A DNA stretch of 38,513 bases from Lachnospiraceae bacterium (GTDB taxonomy: Bacteria; Bacillota; Clostridia; Lachnospirales; Lachnospiraceae): contig VSOB01000030.1 of the NCBI GenBank assembly GCA_009774625.1, positions 1-38,513 of the forward strand. Reading direction: 5' to 3'. The notes under the pieces are model-generated. The model was not told where the DNA came from. It saw only the letters and a list, made by a program, of their open reading frames with translations, and did no database searches. The translations under genes were made by a program, and so were the position numbers. Shown here one piece after another: positions 32,851 through 38,513 of the stretch (positions are counted from its first letter, which is position 1; each line of letters opens with the position of its first letter).

Positions 32851-34383
32851 TTACAATTCGATAATTTCCATATCCCCATACTGCTCAAGGGATGCAGGGC
32901 CTCCTGCAGCTTCCTTTTCAAGGTGTCCTGCTTTCAGACGATAAAGTAACCCCAGTCCCTGTATGGTAATCAAAGGAGTCATAGCCACCATTGACACCAC
33001 GCCGAACGCATCGGTCACGATGTTGCCGCCCAGCACACTGCATGCCCCCATCGCCAGAGGAAGCAGAAATGTGGCCGTCATAGGTCCCGATGCCACTCCG
33101 CCGGAGTCAAAGGCTATGGCCGTAAAAATACGGGGCACCAGAAACGTCAGAAGCAGCGCAGCCGCGTACCCCGGAATGATAAACCACATAATCGAAATTC
33201 CCGTCAGAACCCGCAGCATGGCAATCCCGATGGAAACCGCTACTCCTATCGACAGACTCAGTTCCATAGATTTGGCTGAAATGGCTCCCGAAGTGATATC
33301 TTCCACCTGTCTGGTAAGCACAAATACTGCCGGTTCTGCCAATACGATAAAATAACCGATCACCATACCAATGGGTATAATGATCCACGCATACGGCAGC
33401 CCCGCAATCACCTGTCCAAGATAATTGCCGGCAGGCATAAACCCAACATTCACCCCTGTCAGAAACAGGACAAGTCCTGCATAAGTATAAATCAGGCCAA
33501 TGATAATTTTAATCAACCCTTTTTTCTCAATATCTCTGGAAATCACCTGAAACAGACCAAAAAACAGGATAATCGGCAGAAGGGAAAGCGCCATCTCCTT
33601 TATGTAAAGCGGAAATCCCACCGTAAACAACCGCCACAGCTCCACGGAATTGTCAATATCCGGAATGGATGCCGGCACATAGTCTGCACTTCCCGGATGG
33701 TATATCATCCCCAAAATCAGCACCGCGATCACCGGCCCCACAGAGCAGAGGGAGACCAGCCCAAAGCTGTCATCCGACGCATGTTCGTCACTTCGAATCG
33801 CAGAAATACCCACACCCAGCGCCATAATAAAGGGGACTGTCATCGGCCCTGTGGTAACACCGCCGGAATCAAACGCCACAGAGAGAAAGTCTCTGGGGAC
33901 AAAGTACGCCAATATAAACACCAGCCCATAAAAAGCCAGCAGCATATAAGAAAGCCCGATTCCGAACAGCATACGCAGAAGGGCAATTACCAGAAAACAG
34001 CCCACCCCCACTGCCACAGCCAGAATCAGCACCATATTGGGCACGGAAGGCACCTGTCCTGCCAGCACCTGCAGATCCGGCTCCGAAATCGTAATGATAA
34101 AGCCAAGTGTAAAGCTGACCAGCACCATAACAGACAGCTTCCGGCTTTTTGTCATGGTAGTGCCCACACGCCCTCCGATGGGAGTCATGGACAGCTCCGC
34201 CCCGATAGAAAAAAGCAGCATCCCCACAGTCAATAACACCGCACCTATCAGAAATGCCATCAGGATACTGGGTGAAATGGGCGCAATCGTAAAGCACAAA
34301 AGCAATACGATCGCTATGATCGGGAACACTGCCTTTATTGTTTCATTCAGTTTTTCTTTAAATTTTGATCCGTTCAGCAGCAA
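32851..34383 (-). CDS. DUF1538-family permease with two repeats
   Basis: A membrane protein of 510 residues with roughly twelve hydrophobic helices and a clear internal duplication. The first half has EPDLQVLAGQV and AFDSGGVTTGPMTVPFIMALG; the second has EPAVFVLTRQV and AFDSGGVASGPMTATFLLPLA. These conserved FDSGG-GPMT segments mark DUF1538, a family of unknown transport substrate. The C-terminal 30 residues are hydrophilic. The start is TTG at 34383: an in-frame stop lies shortly upstream and no later start precedes the first helix. It shares an operon with the PII-like gene, as many transporters do with PII proteins. Confidence 0.85.
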   Translation of the reverse strand: MLLNGSKFKEKLNETIKAVFPIIAIVLLLCFTIAPISPSILMAFLIGAVLLTVGMLLFSIGAELSMTPIGGRVGTTMTKSRKLSVMVLVSFTLGFIITISEPDLQVLAGQVPSVPNMVLILAVAVGVGCFLVIALLRMLFGIGLSYMLLAFYGLVFILAYFVPRDFLSVAFDSGGVTTGPMTVPFIMALGVGISAIRSDEHASDDSFGLVSLCSVGPVIAVLILGMIYHPGSADYVPASIPDIDNSVELWRLFTVGFPLYIKEMALSLLPIILFFGLFQVISRDIEKKGLIKIIIGLIYTYAGLVLFLTGVNVGFMPAGNYLGQVIAGLPYAWIIIPIGMVIGYFIVLAEPAVFVLTRQVEDITSGAISAKSMELSLSIGVAVSIGIAMLRVLTGISIMWFIIPGYAAALLLTFLVPRIFTAIAFDSGGVASGPMTATFLLPLAMGACSVLGGNIVTDAFGVVSMVAMTPLITIQGLGLLYRLKAGHLEKEAAGGPASLEQYGDMEIIEL

Positions 34384-34453
34384 TGCTATCAGACGCCTTT
34401 CTTATCACATCCAAAATCTCTGTACCATATATCCATATGCGGATACCAGATAA

Positions 34454-34482
34454 AGTATAGCATAATTTGTTCCGCCTGCGGA
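34454..34482 (-). promoter_or_regulatory. promoter of the DUF1538/PII-like operon with palindromic -35
   Basis: TGCTATACT on the minus strand is an extended -10 (hexamer 34459-34454). The -35 position is occupied by the palindrome TCCGCCTGCGGA (34471-34482), a poor -35 but a good operator shape. Confidence 0.5.
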
Positions 34483-34505
34483 GTTCGAATCAAAATTTTT
34501 TTAAA

Positions 34506-34531
34506 TCTTAATAGTCTTAATATAATCTTAA
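34506..34531. repeat. three TCTTAA(T) direct repeats upstream of the DUF1538 promoter
   Basis: TCTTAA occurs at 34506, 34515 and 34526, spaced 9 and 11 bp, between nagA and the DUF1538 promoter. The setting, upstream of a promoter with a weak -35, suggests activator boxes. The short gap after nagA shows no convincing terminator. Confidence 0.4.
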
Positions 34532-34535
34532 TAAT

Positions 34536-35660
34536 TTATGACCGGCCCTTTTTCAATACCTGTCTGATCTCCAGATTCTGATCCAGAATCACAAGATCTG
34601 CATATTTGCCTGTCTCAATACTTCCGTATTCTTCCCACAGTCCAATGGCTTTTGCCGGATTGTGGGTCGTGCACCATACCGCATCGGCAAGCGGTATTCC
34701 CGCCGTCCTGACCGCATACCGCAGGCAGTTCATCAGGTTGGTTGCCGAGCCTGCAATGGCGCCGCCCTCTGTCAGTGTTGCCAGATTCCCACGTACTGTC
34801 ACCGCCTGGCCACCCAGGGAATATTCCCCGTCTGCCATGCCGGTGGCTTCCATACTGTCACTGATCATAATGATCCGGTCTTTTCCGAACATCTTGAATG
34901 TAGCCCGGATTACCGACGGATGTACATGGATACCGTCACAGATCATCTCCACATTGCAGTCACTGTCACAGGCAGCCCCGATCACTCCGGGCGCCCTGTG
35001 AGAAAACGGAGGCATGGCATTGTACAGATGGGTTACCTGTCTGGCGCCCCGGTCAAAGGCTTCCTTTGCCGTATCATAATCCGCCATCGTATGGGCCACC
35101 GAAATCACCACTTCATCCTTGCAGGCATCAATAAACTCCATAGCGCCCTTTTCCTCCGGCGCAAGTGCACACAGCCGGATCAGTCCGCCTGATGCACGCT
35201 GCAATCTCCGCAGCATTTCCGCATCTGCCCCGGCAATATAGTCCGGATTCTGCGCCCCTTTCTTACCCAGAGAGATAAACGGCCCTTCCATATTGATGCC
35301 TGCCAGCTCCGCACCCTCTGTATGTTCCGCTGCTTTATACTCAGCAGCCGCCGTCATAATCTTTGTCAGCGTATCCTCTCCCAGCGTCATTGTGGCAGGG
35401 CAGATACTTGTGATGCCGTTCTCCAGCTCATACCGGGCCATCGCACCGATGGACTCCTGAGAACCATCGCAGAAATCATGTCCCACACAGCCGTGAAAAT
35501 GAACATCGATCAGGCCGGGAATGACATAACACCCTTCCGCGTCGATCACTTCGGAATCGCTGCAGCCTTCCGAAATCCTCTCCCCCGTAATACACACATC
35601 CTGACGGGCAAAACTGCCGTCCGGCTGATATACCAGCCCGTTTTTGATTACCATACGCAT
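34536..35660 (-). CDS. nagA: N-acetylglucosamine-6-phosphate deacetylase
   Basis: Removes acetate from GlcNAc-6-phosphate in amino-sugar catabolism. The 374-residue amidohydrolase has the metal-site region GLIDVHFHGCVGHDF, NMEGPFISLGKKGAQ, then VAHTMADYDTAKEAF and VTHLYNAMPPFSHRAPG with the metal-binding histidines, ICDGIHVHPSVI, and the catalytic Asp in MISDSMEATGM. Length is normal. AAGGAGG precedes the ATG. nagB is not in the window. The gene may be an isolated unit or follow the amino-acid transporter operon 72 nt upstream; I see no strong promoter or terminator in that gap. Confidence 0.96.
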   Translation of the reverse strand: MRMVIKNGLVYQPDGSFARQDVCITGERISEGCSDSEVIDAEGCYVIPGLIDVHFHGCVGHDFCDGSQESIGAMARYELENGITSICPATMTLGEDTLTKIMTAAAEYKAAEHTEGAELAGINMEGPFISLGKKGAQNPDYIAGADAEMLRRLQRASGGLIRLCALAPEEKGAMEFIDACKDEVVISVAHTMADYDTAKEAFDRGARQVTHLYNAMPPFSHRAPGVIGAACDSDCNVEMICDGIHVHPSVIRATFKMFGKDRIIMISDSMEATGMADGEYSLGGQAVTVRGNLATLTEGGAIAGSATNLMNCLRYAVRTAGIPLADAVWCTTHNPAKAIGLWEEYGSIETGKYADLVILDQNLEIRQVLKKGRS

Positions 35661-35732
35661 CCTCCTTTTTTACCTTCTCTCACTCTCTTTCTATCTCCAC
35701 AGGCAACAGTTAGCATACCCATATACCGATCT

Positions 35733-36476
35733 TTATATAATCTTGGACAGAAACTCCTGCAGTCTGGGATTCTGCGGATGCTCAAAGAAGTCTTTTGGAT
35801 TGTTCTCTTCCTTGATGACCCCCTCATCAATAAAGATCACTCTGGTACCCACTTCTCTGGCAAACCCCATTTCATGTGTTACAATCACCATTGTCATACC
35901 GTCTCTGGCCAGATCTGTCATAACATTCAGTACTTCCCCCACCATCTCAGGATCCAGCGCAGAGGTAGGCTCGTCAAACAGCATCACTTCCGGATGCATG
36001 GCAAGAGAACGTACAATGGCAATCCTCTGTTTCTGCCCGCCTGAGAGCTGAGCCGGATATGCACCTGCCTTTTCCTCCAGCCCCACACGCGCCAGCAGCT
36101 CTCTGGCCTCTTTTTCCGCATCTTCTCTGGATTTCTTTAACAGTTTCATCGGTGCCAGTGTCAGGTTTTCCAGTATCGTCTTATGCGGGAACAGATTAAA
36201 ATGCTGAAAAACCATACCGATCTTCTGTCGGTATCGGTTCAGATCTGTTTTCTTATCCGTAATATGTTTTCCCTCAAAGGAGATCGTCCCTGAAGTCGGT
36301 ATCTCCAAAAGGTTCAGCGAACGCAGAAAAGTGGATTTTCCTGAACCTGAGGGTCCTACGATCACCACAACCTCCCCGCTCCGTATCTGCGTGCTGATAT
36401 GATCCAATACCAGATTGCTTCCGAAAGCCTTGCACAAATCCTGTATCTCAAACAGTACTTCTCCCTTACCGCTCAC
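35733..36476 (-). CDS. polar amino-acid ABC transporter ATP-binding protein
   Basis: ATPase of the GlnQ/HisP family, about 247 residues. Motifs: Walker A GPSGSGKST, Q-loop MVFQHFNLFPHKT, signature LSGGQKQR, Walker B VMLFDEPTSALDPE and the H-loop in VTHEMGFA. I place the start at GTG 36476, ten bases after AGGAGG; an ATG at 36524 would add 16 residues ahead of the ribosome site. The start lies inside the last codons of the permease gene, so the two are translationally coupled. Confidence 0.93.
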   Translation of the reverse strand: MSGKGEVLFEIQDLCKAFGSNLVLDHISTQIRSGEVVVIVGPSGSGKSTFLRSLNLLEIPTSGTISFEGKHITDKKTDLNRYRQKIGMVFQHFNLFPHKTILENLTLAPMKLLKKSREDAEKEARELLARVGLEEKAGAYPAQLSGGQKQRIAIVRSLAMHPEVMLFDEPTSALDPEMVGEVLNVMTDLARDGMTMVIVTHEMGFAREVGTRVIFIDEGVIKEENNPKDFFEHPQNPRLQEFLSKII

Positions 36477-37155
36477 TTGTACGCAGCCTCCTTTCCAGCT
36501 TTCCAACCAGGCCTGAAAGCACAATCACCATCACCAGATAAATAACTGCCACCGCGATCAGCGGCATAAATGCCTCATAAGTACGGCTTCTGATAATATC
36601 CCCGCCCCTGGTCAGATCCATCATCCCGATGTATCCGCAAACCGATGTTTCCTTCAGCAGTACAATAAATTCATTGGCAAGGGCGGGAAGCACATTTTTA
36701 AAAGCCTGCGGCATAATAATATACCACATAGTCTGGGCATATCCGAATCCCAGACTTCTGCCCGCCTCCAACTGCCCCGGATCAATGGACATAATGCCGG
36801 AACGGACAATTTCCGCCACATAAGCCCCGGAATTGATACCGAAAGCCAATGTTGCCACAATCAGTTTGCTCATATTATAGTTTCCGAATACCACATAACA
36901 CATAATCATAAGCTGCACCATCATCGGTGTGCCCCGGATCACCGTCAGATACACTCTGCACAAAGCATTGAGTATCTTACCTTTCCCCGTCTTATCATAG
37001 GTTGACCGTATGATTGCCACCAGAAAACCCAGCGCGATTCCCAGCAGCACCGCCAGAAACGTAATGGCCAGCGTATTGCCCAGGCCGGTTACCAGATACA
37101 TATACCTGTCATCTTTGATAAAATTGGTATAAAAGCGTAACTTAAAATCCTCCAC
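36466..37155 (-). CDS. polar amino-acid ABC transporter permease
   Basis: HisM/GlnP-type permease of 229 residues with about five hydrophobic helices. The family loop is clear: YLTVIRGTPMMVQLMIMCYVVF, then FGINSGAYVAEIVRSGIMSIDPGQLEAGRSLGFGYAQTM split around the EAG motif, and LPALANEFIVLLKETSV. A single permease gene implies a homodimer. The start appears to be GTG 37155, with a modest GGA ahead. Two hairpins lie in the gap to the binding-protein gene upstream. Confidence 0.93.
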   Translation of the reverse strand: MEDFKLRFYTNFIKDDRYMYLVTGLGNTLAITFLAVLLGIALGFLVAIIRSTYDKTGKGKILNALCRVYLTVIRGTPMMVQLMIMCYVVFGNYNMSKLIVATLAFGINSGAYVAEIVRSGIMSIDPGQLEAGRSLGFGYAQTMWYIIMPQAFKNVLPALANEFIVLLKETSVCGYIGMMDLTRGGDIIRSRTYEAFMPLIAVAVIYLVMVIVLSGLVGKLERRLRTSER

Positions 37156-37182
37156 GTTTCCACATCCTTCTCTATGTAGTGT

Positions 37183-37218
37183 AAAAGCGGGCCGTTACCA
37201 TGTAACAGTCCGCCTTTT
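37183..37218 (-). terminator. hairpin before the permease gene
   Basis: Minus-strand AAAAGGCGG...CTGTTAC pairs with GTAACGG...CCGCTTTT to form a long, slightly bulged stem ending in TTTTACAC. It lies about 27 nt before the permease start and could act as an attenuator. Confidence 0.6.
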
Positions 37219-37231
37219 AGCAACGAACAAG

Positions 37232-37267
37232 GAGCCAGGTAAGACATGCCTGTCTTAGCTCTGGCTC
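37232..37267 (-). terminator. hairpin after the amino-acid-binding protein gene
   Basis: GAGCCAG and CTGGCTC (perfect 7 bp) enclose an inner stem AGACAGGCATGTCT, 16 nt past the gene's stop and followed by CTTGTTCGTT. With the next hairpin it forms a double barrier between binding protein and permease. Confidence 0.65.
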
Positions 37268-37283
37268 TATTATAATCCACAAA

Positions 37284-38168
37284 TTATTTTCTGACAATAA
37301 CAACCTGTGTGGAGGTGGCATAAGAATCTGTAAAATCAATGCTTGTCAGACGATCTTCTGTCACTGTCATGCCTGCTGCGCCGAAATCTGCCTTGCCGGA
37401 CTGTACCGCATTGATGATGGCATCAAATTCCATATCGTCAATCTGCAGTTCATATCCCAGCTTATCGCATACCGCTCTTGCGATTTCCGCATCAATTCCC
37501 ACAATGTCCTGTCCTTCATAATATTCGTAAGGCTCAAATGCAGCGTTGGTTGCCATAATCAGCTTGCCATTGGGATACTCTGCATCGGCAGGAGATTCGT
37601 AAGGGCAGGTTCCCTTTGTCTCATCCCCGATATAGTTTGCCACGATCTGATCCAGAACGCCTGCCTCTTTCAGCTCTTTCAGAGCGCCGTTCATTGCCTC
37701 TGTCAGGTCTTTCTTATCTTTGGATACGCAGATAGCATAATCTTCCACTGCAAAATCCTCTTCCAGAATCGTCAGGTCATCGTTTTTCTCCACAAATGCC
37801 TGTGCCGGCTGCGCATCAATGATTACACAGTCTATCTTGCCCTGTTTCAGAGCCTGCACCGCATCTGCACCCTTGTTATAACGCTCAATGGTAGAACCTT
37901 CTGCCTCATAATCGCTGGCAAAAATATCCCCTGTCGTACCAAGCTGTACACCGATGGTCTTGCCCGGCAGATCATCCAGAGAATTTACCGTATTGGGAAT
38001 CGCATCGGATGCTTCCTCTGCTCCCCCTTCTGCCTCTGTGCCCTCTGCTACGCCGCTTTCGGCTGCCCCGTTGTCTGCTGCCGGTACATCCCCCTGCGTC
38101 GCATCACCGCATGCCGTCAGCATTGCCGACAGGCAAAGCGCCATACATAACGCTGCAAATTTTTTCAT
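37284..38168 (-). CDS. circularly permuted amino-acid-binding lipoprotein (SBP_bac_3)
   Basis: Substrate receptor of the amino-acid importer, 294 residues. The lipoprotein signal ends in AMLTAC (about residue 20), and an Ala/Glu/Gly-rich linker runs to about 60. The SBP_bac_3 halves are in reversed order. Residues about 65-195 hold what is normally the second part (VNSLDDLPGKTIGVQLGTTGD, AVQALKQGKIDCVIID, the YAICVSKDKKDL region, ending in IVANYIGDE). Residues about 205-294 hold what is normally the first part (NGKLIMATNAAFEPYEYYEG, GIDAEIARAVCDKLGYEL, DFGAAGMTVTEDRLTSIDFTDSY) and end in VVIVRK. The start at 38168 follows GGAGGAG. Ligand unknown; a polar or basic amino acid is likely. Confidence 0.9.
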   Translation of the reverse strand: MKKFAALCMALCLSAMLTACGDATQGDVPAADNGAAESGVAEGTEAEGGAEEASDAIPNTVNSLDDLPGKTIGVQLGTTGDIFASDYEAEGSTIERYNKGADAVQALKQGKIDCVIIDAQPAQAFVEKNDDLTILEEDFAVEDYAICVSKDKKDLTEAMNGALKELKEAGVLDQIVANYIGDETKGTCPYESPADAEYPNGKLIMATNAAFEPYEYYEGQDIVGIDAEIARAVCDKLGYELQIDDMEFDAIINAVQSGKADFGAAGMTVTEDRLTSIDFTDSYATSTQVVIVRK

Positions 38169-38214
38169 AACGTTCTCCTCCATTCATAAAACATGCATAT
38201 TTATTCATCAAGTA

Positions 38215-38245
38215 ATTATATTAGCACGTTTTGAACAAAATACAA
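38215..38245 (-). promoter_or_regulatory. probable promoter of the amino-acid transporter operon
   Basis: A consensus TATAAT (38220-38215) lies about 46 bp before the binding-protein start. The best -35, TTGTAT (38245-38240), is 19 bp away, which is long, so the -35 is uncertain. Confidence 0.5.
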
Positions 38246-38268
38246 GCCTGTTTTTTATTTTTTCTCTT

Positions 38269-38513
38269 TCAGGATTCATACACCATCCATTTCAGCTCTT
38301 TTTTCTCCAGACAGGATTCCGGAAGCCCCAGTTCTTTTATCCGCTGCCGGATCAGCTCTTCTGCCGGTTTACTTTCTCCCCGAAACAGTTCTCCTACAGA
38401 ACCGTCACTGCCGATGTAATACTCACTCCAGCAATTTACGGTCCCGCCGCTTCCATACGTCTGCCCATACCCATAATAGTACACAGTCTCCTGATATCGG
38501 TTCCATGTAGTAA
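38269..38513 (-). CDS. partial gene of unknown function, runs off the window
   Basis: The frame is open from the window edge to a stop at 38269, about 81 residues. The visible part includes NRYQETVYYYGYGQTYGSGG, then WSEYYIGSDGSVGELFRGESK and a charged C-terminus ending in KWMVYES. The Tyr/Gly-rich segment and the IGSDGSVGELFRGE stretch look like the end of a small secreted or surface protein, but I do not recognise a family. A GTG at 38484 exists in frame, yet the reading frame continues upstream without a stop, so the true start is probably outside the window. Confidence 0.55.
   Translation of the reverse strand, partial: TTWNRYQETVYYYGYGQTYGSGGTVNCWSEYYIGSDGSVGELFRGESKPAEELIRQRIKELGLPESCLEKKELKWMVYES

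Noticed and set aside
31327..32949. 540-codon plus-strand open frame
   Set aside because: It runs antisense across spmA, the PII-like gene and part of the permease gene; its composition (His/Cys/Arg-rich) is that of an antisense shadow.
1..38513. tRNA, rRNA or CRISPR features
   Set aside because: I looked for cloverleaf-like sequences, rRNA stretches and regularly spaced repeats and found none that hold up; the hairpin-rich gap at 37183-37267 lacks tRNA consensus positions.

Overview
The window looks like chromosomal DNA of a spore-forming Clostridia, most likely a Lachnospiraceae-type gut anaerobe. The reasons are spmA/spmB spore-maturation genes, a T-box leader on metG, sugar-binding proteins built as lipoproteins, a transketolase split into two genes, YesM/YesN-type two-component genes and AraR-type (GntR-LacI hybrid) regulators. 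I see no tRNA, rRNA, CRISPR array, phage or transposase. Most genes are on the minus strand, so the layout is best read from high to low coordinates.

Right end (about 35.7-38.5 kb): a partial gene at the window edge, then a polar amino-acid ABC transporter (binding protein, permease, ATPase). The binding protein appears to be circularly permuted: the half that is normally C-terminal comes first. nagA follows. Next come a permease with two DUF1538-like halves and a protein with two PII-like halves (32.1-34.4 kb). After these are spmA, a DUF3048 (YerB-like) lipoprotein and spmB; the lipoprotein gene sits between spmA and spmB. A membrane-anchored Mrr-type nuclease, an Ogt DNA-repair methyltransferase and a MarR regulator with a FabT-like palindrome at its own promoter complete this stretch (27.6-29.8 kb).

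Middle (about 15-27.5 kb): a secreted DUF885 protein on the plus strand diverges from a three-gene sensor operon. That operon holds a YesM-type histidine kinase, a sugar-binding lipoprotein and a YesN-type response regulator. The sensor lipoprotein is a close paralogue of the transport binding protein next door (YtfQ type). An AraR-like repressor on the plus strand diverges from the ytfQ-ytfR-ytfT-yjfF furanose-type transporter. That transporter therefore lies between one-component and three-component regulators.

Left (about 2.3-14.1 kb): an L-arabinose regulon in one direction: chvE-gguA-gguB (monosaccharide ABC transporter), araR, araA, araB, araD, tktN, tktC, rpe. It covers uptake, conversion of L-arabinose to D-xylulose 5-phosphate, and entry into the pentose phosphate pathway. 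The only strong promoter I found is ahead of chvE, flanked by an array of TGTA/TACA palindromes that look like AraR operators. Hairpins after chvE, after gguB and between araB and araD probably set expression levels along the message. metG, with its own promoter and a compact T-box leader, closes the window.

The most unusual items are the permuted amino-acid binding protein, the kinase/binding-protein/regulator operon beside its paralogous transporter, and the duplicated PII-like/DUF1538 pair.
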